Assembly (NCBI RefSeq): GCF_030269605.1
Contig: NZ_BSTQ01000030.1
Coordinates: 1-45,120 of the forward strand
Length of the DNA stretch: 45,120 nucleotides
Source of the DNA: Lentzea sp. NBRC 105346
GTDB lineage: Bacteria; Actinomycetota; Actinomycetes; Mycobacteriales; Pseudonocardiaceae
Reading direction: 5' to 3'
The notes under the pieces were generated by a model. The model was not told the origin of the DNA and ran no database searches. It was given only the letters and a program-made list of their open reading frames with translations. This document shows, piece by piece, positions 8,399-16,627 of the stretch. Positions within the stretch are counted from its first letter, which is position 1, and each line of letters starts with the position of its first letter. Both the position numbers and the translations under genes were made by a program.

Positions 8399-9779
8399 GT
8401 GCCGCCTGGGCTCGTTCGACGAGTCGCTGCAGCTGTTCGGTGACGCGTTCGGGCGCGGTGCCGCCATGGGCGTTGCGCGACGCGATGGAACCCTCCACGG
8501 TCAACACGGTACGCACCTCGGGCGTGAGCGCGGGTGAGATGGCCGCGAACTCGGAGTCCGTGAGGTCCTCCAGTCCCACGCCGCGTTCCTCCGCCGCCCG
8601 CACGCAGGCGCCCGCGGCCTCGTGCGCGACGCGGAACGGAACCCCTTGCCGGACAAGCCATTCCGCGATGTCCGTGGCCAGTGTGAAGCCCGCCGGGGCG
8701 AGCGAGGCCATGCGGTCCGTGTCGAACCGGAGCGTGGCGACCATGCCGGAGAACGCCGGGAGCAGCAGCTCCAGTTGCTCGACCGAGTCGAACAGGGGCT
8801 CCTTGTCCTCCTGCAGGTCCCGGTTGTACGCCAGCGGCTGCGCCTTCAACGTCGCGAGCAGCCCGGTCAGGTTGCCGATCAGCCGGCCGGACTTGCCGCG
8901 CGCGAGCTCGGCGACGTCCGGGTTCTTCTTCTGCGGCATGATCGAGCTGCCGGTCGCCCACGCGTCGTCCAGCACGGCGAAGCGGAACTCGGCGGTGGTC
9001 CAGATGATGACCTCTTCGGCGATGCGCGACAGGTTCACGCCGATCATCGCCAGCACGAACGCGATCTCCGCGGCGAAGTCGCGCGACGCCGTGCCGTCGA
9101 TGGAGTTCTCGACGGGACCGTCGAAGCCGAGGTCCGCGGCGACCTTGCGGGGGTCGAGGCCGAGGGACGACCCGGCCAGCGCGCCGGAGCCGTACGGCGA
9201 GAGCGCCGCGCGCTTGTCCCAGTCGTGCAGGCGGTCCACGTCCCGCAGCAACGCGTGCGCGTGTGCGAGGAGGTGGTGCGAGAGCAGGACGGGTTGCGCG
9301 GACTGCAGGTGCGTGCGGCCCGGCATCACGGCGCCCATGTGCGTGCCGGCCTGCTGTGCCAACGCGTCGACGACGTCGAGCACCCCGGCGGAGACCCGGC
9401 GAGCCGCGTCGCGCAGCCACATCCGGAACAGCGTCGCCACCTGGTCGTTGCGCGAACGTCCGGCGCGCAGCTTGCCGCCCAGCTCGGCGCCCGCGCGGTC
9501 GATCAGGCCGCGTTCCAGTGCGGTGTGGACGTCCTCGTCCTCGAGCACAGGCGTGAACTCACCGGAGACGACGTCGGCCTCCAGCTCGTCCAGCGCCTTC
9601 AGCATCCCGGCGAGCTCCTCACCGGACAGCAGGCCGGCGTCGTGCAGCACCCGCGCGTGCGCGCGGGAACCCGCGATGTCGTACTTGGCCAGCCGCCAGT
9701 CGAAGTGCGTCGACAGCGACAGGCGGGCCATGGCCTCGGCCGGTCCGGAGGCGAACCGGCCTCCCCACAAAGAACTCAC
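8388..9779 (-). CDS. argH: Argininosuccinate lyase
   Basis: Last enzyme of arginine biosynthesis: splits argininosuccinate into arginine and fumarate. 463 residues, standard size. N-terminal LWGGRFASGPAEAM, the substrate-binding SRNDQVAT, GRTHLQSAQP, and the fumarase/ASL superfamily signature GSSIMPQKKNPD are all visible. GTG start at 9779 overlaps the argR stop by 4 bp (GTGA). In most actinobacteria argG lies directly before argH; here argR abuts argH and argG is absent. Confidence 0.97.
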   Translation of the reverse strand: MSSLWGGRFASGPAEAMARLSLSTHFDWRLAKYDIAGSRAHARVLHDAGLLSGEELAGMLKALDELEADVVSGEFTPVLEDEDVHTALERGLIDRAGAELGGKLRAGRSRNDQVATLFRMWLRDAARRVSAGVLDVVDALAQQAGTHMGAVMPGRTHLQSAQPVLLSHHLLAHAHALLRDVDRLHDWDKRAALSPYGSGALAGSSLGLDPRKVAADLGFDGPVENSIDGTASRDFAAEIAFVLAMIGVNLSRIAEEVIIWTTAEFRFAVLDDAWATGSSIMPQKKNPDVAELARGKSGRLIGNLTGLLATLKAQPLAYNRDLQEDKEPLFDSVEQLELLLPAFSGMVATLRFDTDRMASLAPAGFTLATDIAEWLVRQGVPFRVAHEAAGACVRAAEERGVGLEDLTDSEFAAISPALTPEVRTVLTVEGSIASRNAHGGTAPERVTEQLQRLVERAQAARDF

Positions 9780-10276
9780 TCTTGACCGTTCTCCTTGAAC
9801 TCGGTTCCCGCCGCCATCGCGGTGATCAGCTCGGCCAGCTCCGCGCCGGTCAGCGGCTCCCTGGCCACGACCAGGATGGTGTCGTCACCCGCGATCGTGC
9901 CGACGATGTCGTTGAGCGCGGCGCGGTCCAGCGCGCTCGCGAGGAACTGCGCGGCGCCCGGCGGGGTGCGCAACACGGCCATGTTGCCGGAGTAGTCGGT
10001 CGAGACCAGCAGCTCGTTGAGCAACCGAACGAGCCGGCTCGTGCCGCCCTGCACCCCGCGGACGGGGCTGCCGTCCTCGGGGATGACGTAGACCGGCGCG
10101 CCGCCGTCCGCACCCCGGAGCTTCACCGCGCCGAGCTCGTCCAGGTCGCGTGACAACGTGGCCTGCGTGACCTCGATCCCTTCCGCGGCAAGGAGTTTCG
10201 CCAGCTCCGACTGGCTGCGGATCGCTCGCTGGCTCACCATCTCGACGATGCGTCCCTGACGCGCGGTCCGGGTCAT
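9776..10276 (-). CDS. argR: Arginine repressor ArgR
   Basis: 166-residue hexameric repressor that binds ARG boxes when arginine is present. The N-terminal winged helix-turn-helix (about 5-75) includes SQSELAKLLAAEGIEVTQAT and LSRDLDELGAVK. The C-terminal arginine-binding/oligomerisation domain (about 95-166) has the GTIAGDDTILVV signature. The start is ATG at 10276, overlapping the argF stop by 4 bp (ATGA); a longer frame upstream is a shadow within argF. It should autoregulate the operon through the site near 14241-14260. Confidence 0.96.
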   Translation of the reverse strand: MTRTARQGRIVEMVSQRAIRSQSELAKLLAAEGIEVTQATLSRDLDELGAVKLRGADGGAPVYVIPEDGSPVRGVQGGTSRLVRLLNELLVSTDYSGNMAVLRTPPGAAQFLASALDRAALNDIVGTIAGDDTILVVAREPLTGAELAELITAMAAGTEFKENGQE

Positions 10277-11202
10277 TTCGAGTTCTCCAGCAACCACACC
10301 AGCAACGCCTTCTGGGCGTGCAGCCGGTTCTCGGCCTCCTGCCACACCAGCGACTGCGGGCCGTCGATCACCTCGTCGGTGATCTCCCAGCCGCGGTGCG
10401 CGGGCAGGCAGTGCAGGACCGTGGTGTCCACTCCGGTCGCGTTCACCAGGTCGTTGTTGACCTGGTACGGGCGGAACGGGCCGATGCGGTCCTTGCCGTC
10501 GTTCTCCTGGCCCATCGACGTCCACGTGTCGGTGACCAGCACATCCGCGCCCTCGACGGCCTTGCGCGGGTCGGTGATCAGCTCGATCGAGCCGCCGGTC
10601 TCCGCGGCGCGCCGCTTGGCGTCGTCGAGGAACACCGGGTTCGGCACGAACCCGGCCGGGGCGCCGATGCGGACGTTCATGCCCGCGGTCGCGCCGCCGA
10701 GCAGCAGCGAGTGCGACATGTTGTTCGCGCCGTCACCGAGGTAGGTCAGGGTGATGCCGGCGAGCCTGCCGTAGCGGCGGCGGATCGTCTGCAGGTCGGC
10801 GAGCACCTGGCACGGGTGGAACTCGTCGGTCAGCGCGTTGATCACGGGAATGCGCGACACGCTGGCCATGGCATCGATGCGGGCCTGCGCGTACGTGCGC
10901 CACACGACGGCGTCGACGTAGCCGGACAGGATGCGCGAGGTGTCCTCGATGGTCTCCTCGCGGCCGAGCTGCATCGACCGGCCGTCGATGATCACCGGGT
11001 TGCCGCCGAGCTGGGCGATGCCGACCTCGAAGCTCAACCGGGTACGGGTCGAGTTCTTCTCGAAGATCACCGCGACGGCCTTGGGGCCCGCCAACGGTTT
11101 CGGGCCGAACCGGTCCGCCTTGTAGGTGTCCGCGAGATCGAGGACCGCGGCCTGCTCGTCCGGCGTCAGGTCGTCGTCCCGGAGGAAGTGCCTTGGGCTC
11201 AT
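10273..11202 (-). CDS. argF: Ornithine carbamoyltransferase
   Basis: Converts ornithine and carbamoyl phosphate to citrulline. 309 residues. Carbamoyl-phosphate site NSTRTR in the N-terminal domain, HPCQVLAD in the middle, and the ornithine-loop HCLPAHRG near the C-terminus are all intact. ATG at 11202 overlaps the argD stop by 4 bp (ATGA). Confidence 0.97.
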   Translation of the reverse strand: MSPRHFLRDDDLTPDEQAAVLDLADTYKADRFGPKPLAGPKAVAVIFEKNSTRTRLSFEVGIAQLGGNPVIIDGRSMQLGREETIEDTSRILSGYVDAVVWRTYAQARIDAMASVSRIPVINALTDEFHPCQVLADLQTIRRRYGRLAGITLTYLGDGANNMSHSLLLGGATAGMNVRIGAPAGFVPNPVFLDDAKRRAAETGGSIELITDPRKAVEGADVLVTDTWTSMGQENDGKDRIGPFRPYQVNNDLVNATGVDTTVLHCLPAHRGWEITDEVIDGPQSLVWQEAENRLHAQKALLVWLLENSK

Positions 11203-12353
11203 TTTTCCTCCAGGAAGGTCGGCAGATCCTGTACGAACCGGTGGGCGTCTTCTTCGTCCAGGATCAGCGGTGGCGCCAGGCGGATGACGTCGGGCTGGAT
11301 GGGGTTGATCAGGTAACCGGCCTGCTGCGCGGCCGCCGCGGCCTTCGCCGAGACCGCCTCTCGCAACGTGATGCCGAGCAGCAGTCCGGCTCCCCGGACC
11401 CCGGAGATCCGCGGGTGGCCGAGCGCCTCCACGCCGGTGGCGATCTCCTTGCCGACCGCGGAGGCGTGTTCCAGCAGGCCTTCCGCGGCGATCGTGTCGA
11501 GCACGGCGAGCGCGGCGGCGCAGCAAACGGGGTTGCCGCCGAACGTGGTGCCGTGGTGGCCGGGCTCGAAGAGGGTGGCGGCGTTGCCGAAGCCGATCGT
11601 GGCGCCCAGCGGCAGGCCGCCGCCGATGCCCTTGGCGAGCGTCATGACGTCCGGCACGATGCCCGCCTGCTGGAAGGCGAACCACGTGCCGAGGCGGCCG
11701 ATGCCGGTCTGCACCTCGTCCAGGACGAGGAGCGCGTTGTGTTCCTGGGTGATGCGGCGGGCCGCCTGCAGGTAGCCCTCGGGCGGGACGACCACGCCCT
11801 GCTCGCCCTGGATCGGTTCGACGAAGAACGCGGCCGTGTCGTCGTCGATCGCCTTTTCCAGTGCTTCGACGTCGCCGAACGGGATGTGTTGCACCCCAGG
11901 CACGAGCGGTTCGAACGGCGTCTTCTTGCCGGGCTGGCCGGTGAGGCTGAGCGCGCCCATCGTGCGGCCGTGGAACGCGCCCTCGGTCGCCACGATCTTC
12001 GCGCGGCCGGTGCGACGGCTCATCTTGAGCGCGGCCTCGTTGGCCTCCGCGCCGGAGTTGCAGAAGAAGACCTTGCCGATGTCCACACCGGACAGATCCA
12101 GCAGCCGTTCGGCCAGCTGCAGCGCCGGTTCGTTGATGTAGAGGTTCGAGGTGTGGCCGATCGTGGCGATCTGCTTGCTCACGGCCTCGACGATCGCCGG
12201 GTGCGCGTGGCCGAGGGCGTTGACCGCGATGCCGGTCAGCAGGTCCAGGTATCGGTTGCCGTCGGCGTCCCAGACGTATGCGCCCTCGCCGCGCTCGAGC
12301 GCGAGCGTGGGCGTGCCGTAGTTGTCCATCATGGACTTCTGCCACCGGGTCAC
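11199..12353 (-). CDS. argD: Acetylornithine aminotransferase
   Basis: Class III PLP aminotransferase making N-acetylornithine from N-acetylglutamate semialdehyde; some homologues also act on succinyldiaminopimelate. 384 residues. Visible are GIAVNALGHAHP, FFCNSGAEANEAALK, the LDEVQTGIGRLG segment, and the PLP lysine in TLAKGIGGGLPLG. GTG start at 12353 overlaps the argB stop by 4 bp. Confidence 0.97.
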   Translation of the reverse strand: MTRWQKSMMDNYGTPTLALERGEGAYVWDADGNRYLDLLTGIAVNALGHAHPAIVEAVSKQIATIGHTSNLYINEPALQLAERLLDLSGVDIGKVFFCNSGAEANEAALKMSRRTGRAKIVATEGAFHGRTMGALSLTGQPGKKTPFEPLVPGVQHIPFGDVEALEKAIDDDTAAFFVEPIQGEQGVVVPPEGYLQAARRITQEHNALLVLDEVQTGIGRLGTWFAFQQAGIVPDVMTLAKGIGGGLPLGATIGFGNAATLFEPGHHGTTFGGNPVCCAAALAVLDTIAAEGLLEHASAVGKEIATGVEALGHPRISGVRGAGLLLGITLREAVSAKAAAAAQQAGYLINPIQPDVIRLAPPLILDEEDAHRFVQDLPTFLEEK

Positions 12354-13222
12354 GAGTACTCCCCCAACACCATCGTTCCAACGCCTTCGGACGTGAAGAC
12401 TTCGAGCAGCACTGAATGGGCGAGGCGGCCGTCGATCACGTGCGCTCCCGGGACTCCGCCACGGACCGCACGGAGGCACGCCTCCATCTTCGGGATCATG
12501 CCGCTGTCCAGTTCCGGCAACAGCTTCTCCAGGTCGTCGGCCCGGATCTGGTGCAGCAGCGAGGACTTGTCGGGCCAGTTCGCGTACAGGCCCTCGACGT
12601 CGGTGAGCACGACGAGCTTCTCGGCGCCCAGCGCGACGGCCAGCGCACCGGCCGCGGTGTCGGCGTTCACGTTGTGCGGCACGCCGTCGACGTCCGGCGC
12701 GACCGTGGAGACGACCGGGATGCGGCCCGCGCGGACGATGTCGAGCACCGCGTCCGGGTTCACCTCGGTGATGTCGCCGACGAGGCCGAGGTCGACCTCC
12801 TCACCGTCGACCAGTGCTTTCCGGCGCGTTGCGGTGAACAGGTGCGCGTCCTCACCGGAGATGCCCACGGCGTAAGGACCGTGCTGGTTGATGAGACCAA
12901 CGAGCTCCCGGCCGACCTGGCCGACGAGCACCATCCGCACGACGTCCATCGCCTCGGGCGTCGTGACGCGCAGGCCGGCGCGGAACTCGCTCTCGATGCC
13001 CAGCCGGTCCAGCATGGACTTGATCTGCGGACCGCCGCCGTGGACCACGACCGGATGCAGCCCGGCGAGCCGCAGGAACACCATGTCCTCGGCGAACGCC
13101 TTCTTCAGCTCGTCGTCGACCATGGCGTTGCCGCCGTACTTGATGACGACGAGCGCGCCGCGGAACCGTTGCAACCACGGCAGCGCCTCGATGAGAACGC
13201 CCGCCTTCTCCTGTGCGTTCAC
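12350..13222 (-). CDS. argB: Acetylglutamate kinase
   Basis: Phosphorylates N-acetylglutamate. 290 residues, amino-acid-kinase fold: phosphate-binding KYGGNAM near residue 30, HGGGPQI, and the nucleotide-site LTDVEGLYANWPDKSSL. The length with an N-terminal helix fits the arginine-inhibited hexameric type. GTG at 13222 overlaps the argC stop by 4 bp, which leaves no room for argJ between them. Confidence 0.97.
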   Translation of the reverse strand: MNAQEKAGVLIEALPWLQRFRGALVVIKYGGNAMVDDELKKAFAEDMVFLRLAGLHPVVVHGGGPQIKSMLDRLGIESEFRAGLRVTTPEAMDVVRMVLVGQVGRELVGLINQHGPYAVGISGEDAHLFTATRRKALVDGEEVDLGLVGDITEVNPDAVLDIVRAGRIPVVSTVAPDVDGVPHNVNADTAAGALAVALGAEKLVVLTDVEGLYANWPDKSSLLHQIRADDLEKLLPELDSGMIPKMEACLRAVRGGVPGAHVIDGRLAHSVLLEVFTSEGVGTMVLGEYS

Positions 13223-14232
13223 GGGGCGACACCGACCGTCGAGAGGCCGGTGGTCTCCGGCAGGCCGAGGGCGAGGTTCATGCACTGGACGGCGGCTCCC
13301 GCGGTGCCCTTCGTCAGGTTGTCGACGGCGGCCACCACGACCAGCCGGTTCAGGTCCTCGTCCACGGTGACCTGCAGCTGCACCGCGTTCGATCCGAGCA
13401 CCGCGTTCGTCGTCGGCCACAGTCCCTCGGGCAGGACGTGCACGAACGGCTCGTCCGCGTAGGCCTTGCGGTAGACGTCCACGACATCGCGGTCGGTCTT
13501 CAGGGTCGCCGAGCAGGTGGCGAGGATGCCGCGGGACATCGGGGCGAGCACCGGCGTGAACGACACGTCGATCTTCCGGCCGGCGGCCGCGCTGAGGTTC
13601 TGGGCGATCTCCGGGGTGTGCCGATGCGCCCCGCCGACGCCGTACGCGCTGGCCGAGCCCATGACCTCCGAGCCCAGCAGGTGCGTCTTCGGCGACTTGC
13701 CCGCGCCGGACGTGCCGGAGACCGCTACCACCACGACCTCGTCCTCGATGAGGTCCACCGCGGGAGCGAGCGCGAGGCTCGACACCGTCGGGTAGCAGCC
13801 GGGCACGGCTACGCGCTTGGCGTTCTTGAGTTTGGCGCGTTGACCTGGGAGTTCCGGCAGACCGTAGGGCCAGCTGCCGGCGTGGTCGCCGCCGTACCAG
13901 CGTTGCCAGGCCTGTGGGTCGGTGAGGCGGTGGTCGGCGCCGCAGTCGATGACGACGGTGTCGTCGCCGAGTTGCGCGGCGATCTCGGCCGAGTGACCGT
14001 GGGGCAGCGCGAGGAACACGACGTCGTGGCCCTTGAGCTCCTGCGGGGTCGTCTCGGACAGGACCCGGTCCGCGAGCGGCAGCAGATGTGGCTGGTGCGC
14101 GAGCAGTGTGCTGCCCGCGTTCCCGCCGGCCGTGAGCGCGCCGATCTCCACTTCGGGGTGCGCGAGCAGCAGCCGGAGGAGCTCTCCGCCCGCATAACCG
14201 CTCGCGCCCGCGACCGCGATCCTCACCGTCAT
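13219..14232 (-). CDS. argC: N-acetyl-gamma-glutamyl-phosphate reductase
   Basis: NADPH-dependent reduction of N-acetylglutamyl phosphate to the semialdehyde. 337 residues from ATG 14232. Rossmann motif AVAGASGYAGGELLRLL at the N-terminus, and the catalytic cysteine in VPGCYPT. A start 12 codons upstream is possible but lies in the -10 region of a convincing promoter, so the transcript seems to begin at or one base before this ATG (leaderless). First gene of the arg operon. Confidence 0.96.
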   Translation of the reverse strand: MTVRIAVAGASGYAGGELLRLLLAHPEVEIGALTAGGNAGSTLLAHQPHLLPLADRVLSETTPQELKGHDVVFLALPHGHSAEIAAQLGDDTVVIDCGADHRLTDPQAWQRWYGGDHAGSWPYGLPELPGQRAKLKNAKRVAVPGCYPTVSSLALAPAVDLIEDEVVVVAVSGTSGAGKSPKTHLLGSEVMGSASAYGVGGAHRHTPEIAQNLSAAAGRKIDVSFTPVLAPMSRGILATCSATLKTDRDVVDVYRKAYADEPFVHVLPEGLWPTTNAVLGSNAVQLQVTVDEDLNRLVVVAAVDNLTKGTAGAAVQCMNLALGLPETTGLSTVGVAP

Positions 14233-14239
14233 GCGGATG

Positions 14240-14268
14240 ATTATGCACCAGCGTGCAAAATTACTCAA
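14240..14268 (-). promoter_or_regulatory. argC promoter with embedded ARG-like box
   Basis: Minus strand: TTGAGT (14263-14268), 17-bp spacer, CATAAT (14240-14245). The expected start, about 7 nt after the -10, falls at 14233, one base from the argC ATG. Between the two hexamers sits the inverted repeat TGCAC-CAGC-GTGCA (14244-14257), similar in TGCA half-sites and AT-rich flanks to actinobacterial ARG boxes. ArgR binding there would block RNA polymerase directly. Promoter geometry is seen; the operator assignment is inferred. Confidence 0.6.
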
Positions 14269-14307
14269 TTCGATGGTTGGCAGGTCACAACGACGGGTAG
14301 GGGCGCG

Positions 14308-14390
14308 CGAGTCCCCAATTCAGCCCCTTCGAGTCCTCGATTCAGCCTGTGCACGGAACGAGGACTCGGGGGTGCGGAGTTGAGGACTCG
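14308..14390. repeat. long imperfect inverted repeat between argC and the sensor kinase
   Basis: Two 32-nt arms (14308-14339 and 14359-14390) pair with 26 of 32 positions and a 19-nt spacer. Within each arm the unit CGAGTCC occurs twice, so there are four copies of a GAGGACTCG-like core. No T-tract follows. It looks like a dispersed intergenic palindrome family (REP/MITE-like) or a bidirectional barrier between the divergent arg and two-component transcripts. Confidence 0.55.
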
Positions 14391-14466
14391 CGGCATGGCC
14401 GGTCGGCGATGATGTCCCGGCCGGTCGGCGCTGTCGGGTGCCGGTCGTCCTGACGACGATGGGTGC

Positions 14467-15972
14467 GTGATGAGCGAGCGACGGGTCCGGCCGGGCGAGG
14501 TGGTGCTGGCACTGGCGGTGCTGGCCTTCGGACTGTTACCGCTGGTCGTGCCGCTGCCCCTGCCGACGCACCCGGCGACCGCCGTGCTGACCACGGTGTG
14601 GGCGGCCGCGCTCATCCCACTGGCCCGCCGCAAACCGGTGTGGGCGATGCTCGCGACCGCACCTCTGTATGTCACGACGAACTTCTGGGCGGTCGCGACC
14701 ACGACGTTCGCGGTGTTCATCGCCGCGCGCCGGATCACGCCACGCCGCCGCCTGTGGCTGACCGTGCTCGGCACGGCGGTGGCGCAGGTGGCGTTCAGCG
14801 TCATCAACCCAACCCCGCCCGCCACCTCGATGGCCGGGATGGTCGCAGGAGCCGTGTTCGGCACCCTGTTCCTGCTCGTCTTCCCCGCGCTGGCGGGCAT
14901 GCTGCTCGGGCAGCGCAAGCCGTTGATCCGCCTGCTGCAGGAACGCAACGACTACCTGGAGCGCGCGCAGGCGTTGACCGCGTCGAAGGCGCGGACCGAG
15001 GAGCGTTCACACATCGCCGGCGAGATGCACGACATGCTCGGTCACCGGCTGAGCCTGATCTCGATCCACGCCGGGGCGCTGGAGCTCGCGACCGCGTCCA
15101 AGGCACCGCAGGTGCAGGAGCAGGCCGAGTTGTTGCGCACCACCGCCGCGCTCGCGATGGCCGAGTTGCGCGAGATCCTGGGCGTGCTGCGCGCCAACCC
15201 GGAACCCGAGTCGCTGGACGAACACGTCGGCACGCGCTCGGACGTCACGCAGTTCGTCGCATCCTCGGTCGAGGCGGGGCTCGACGTGCGGCTGGACTGG
15301 TCCGGCGACGACGTCGCGGACGCCGACCCGCGCACCCGGCGCGCGATTCATCGCGTGGTGCGCGAGGGTCTGACGAACGTGCACAAGCACGCCCCCGACG
15401 CCCGCACACGCGTCTCGGTGACGGTTCTCAACGGACGCGCGCAGGTGCTGGTGGTCAACGCGACTTCGGGGGCCACTGCGGGTCCGGGCACCCGGCGCGG
15501 CCTGGTCGGCCTGGAGGAACGCGTGGGTCTGCTCGGCGGCCAGTTCGCCGCGGGACCCGCGGTCGAGGGCGGGTTCCGCGTCGCGGCCGACGTGCCGCTG
15601 CACCCGGTGCTGGTGTCCGACGCGGCGGCCGAGCACGTGGTCGAGGCGCCCGCCCCGATCGCCGCCGAGGTGCTCACGCTGCCGCGCGTCATGGCGTCCG
15701 GCTGCCTGGGCGCCCTGGTCGTCGTGCCGGTGTTCGGCATCATGATGATGCTCCTGCTGCTCAGCACGTTCGGGTTGACCGCGCAGCTCACCCCCGAGCA
15801 GTACGCGAGCCTCACCGTCGGCACCGAGGAGAGTGCGATCACCGAGGAGTTCGGCATCGGGCGGGGCGACGACACGTGCGTCAACTACCTGGCGGCCGAC
15901 GCCTCCGCCTCCGAGTACCGGCTCTGCTTCACCGACGGCAAGCTCGTCAGCAAGGAAGAGATCGTTGGTTAG
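14467..15972 (+). CDS. Sensor histidine kinase (HisKA_3/DesK-LiaS class)
   Basis: 501 residues. The N-terminal half is membrane: about five hydrophobic segments between residues 12 and 148. A coiled linker leads to the HisKA_3 dimerisation domain with the phosphoacceptor H188 in AGEMHDMLGHRLSL, then an HATPase_c domain (about 295-385) with REGLTNVHKHAPDA and the G-box GLVGLEERVGLLGG. Oddly, after the ATPase there is one more transmembrane helix (about 408-437) and a 64-residue acidic tail with two cysteines, presumably outside the cell. The start is GTG 14467 or ATG 14470; no clear ribosome-binding site. The response regulator follows after 10 bp. Confidence 0.92.
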   Translation: MMSERRVRPGEVVLALAVLAFGLLPLVVPLPLPTHPATAVLTTVWAAALIPLARRKPVWAMLATAPLYVTTNFWAVATTTFAVFIAARRITPRRRLWLTVLGTAVAQVAFSVINPTPPATSMAGMVAGAVFGTLFLLVFPALAGMLLGQRKPLIRLLQERNDYLERAQALTASKARTEERSHIAGEMHDMLGHRLSLISIHAGALELATASKAPQVQEQAELLRTTAALAMAELREILGVLRANPEPESLDEHVGTRSDVTQFVASSVEAGLDVRLDWSGDDVADADPRTRRAIHRVVREGLTNVHKHAPDARTRVSVTVLNGRAQVLVVNATSGATAGPGTRRGLVGLEERVGLLGGQFAAGPAVEGGFRVAADVPLHPVLVSDAAAEHVVEAPAPIAAEVLTLPRVMASGCLGALVVVPVFGIMMMLLLLSTFGLTAQLTPEQYASLTVGTEESAITEEFGIGRGDDTCVNYLAADASASEYRLCFTDGKLVSKEEIVG

Positions 15973-15982
15973 GCTCCGGAGA

Positions 15983-16627
15983 ATGATCCGGGTTCTGATC
16001 GCGGACGACGAAACGCTCATGCGCGCCGGCATTCGGCTCATCCTGGACAACGCCGACGACATCTCCGTGGTCTCCGAGGTGTCCGACGGCCGCGCCGCCG
16101 TCGAAGCGTGCCAGTCCGGGGACGTCGACGTGGCGTTGCTCGACATCCGGATGCCCGGCGGCGACGGGCTTTCGGCGGTCGCGGAGATCGTCGAACGAGG
16201 CGTCAACGCCGTCATGCTCACGACGTTCGGCGAGGATTCCTATGTGGCCACGGCGATGCGCGCCGGCGCCACCGGGTTCCTGTTGAAGGACACGCCACCC
16301 CGGGACCTGATCCACGCCGTGCGCGTCGCCGCGTCCGGGGAGCTGATCCTCGCGCCGCAGATCACCCGGCGGCTCGTGGAGCGGCACCTCGCCGCTCCCA
16401 GCGGCAGCGCGGACGCGGGGGCGTTGGTGGAGCGGTTGACCGAGACCGAGCGCGCGGTGTTGAAGCTCGTCGGCGCCGGAATGTCGAACGCGGAGATCGG
16501 CGCCGAGCTGTACATGGGAACCGGAACGGTGAAGGCGCACATCAGCCGCATCCTGCCGAAGCTGGAGTGCGCGAACCGCGTGCAGGCCGCCATCATCGCG
16601 CACGACAGCGGCCTGCTCGCGCGCTAG
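15983..16627 (+). CDS. NarL/LuxR-family response regulator
   Basis: 214 residues. Receiver domain with the acidic pocket ADDE (D8, D9), phosphoacceptor D54 in LLDIRMP and the conserved lysine in FLLKD; C-terminal LuxR-type helix-turn-helix (about 150-205, LTETERAVLKLVGAGMSNAE). It is the cognate partner of the kinase 10 bp upstream. The last bases form CTAG at 16624-16627, and this palindrome supplies the TAG stop of this gene and of sthA on the other strand. Confidence 0.96.
   Translation: MIRVLIADDETLMRAGIRLILDNADDISVVSEVSDGRAAVEACQSGDVDVALLDIRMPGGDGLSAVAEIVERGVNAVMLTTFGEDSYVATAMRAGATGFLLKDTPPRDLIHAVRVAASGELILAPQITRRLVERHLAAPSGSADAGALVERLTETERAVLKLVGAGMSNAEIGAELYMGTGTVKAHISRILPKLECANRVQAAIIAHDSGLLAR

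Noticed and set aside
10273..12381. One 702-aa minus-strand frame covering argF and a region upstream
   Set aside because: Only the last 309 residues are OCT; the rest is an off-frame reading of argD. The argF ATG at 11202 overlapping the argD stop is the true start.
16624..16627. Shared CTAG stop between the response regulator and sthA as a regulatory overlap
   Set aside because: A 4-bp tail-to-tail overlap on a palindromic stop is a common chance outcome in compact genomes and needs no special explanation.
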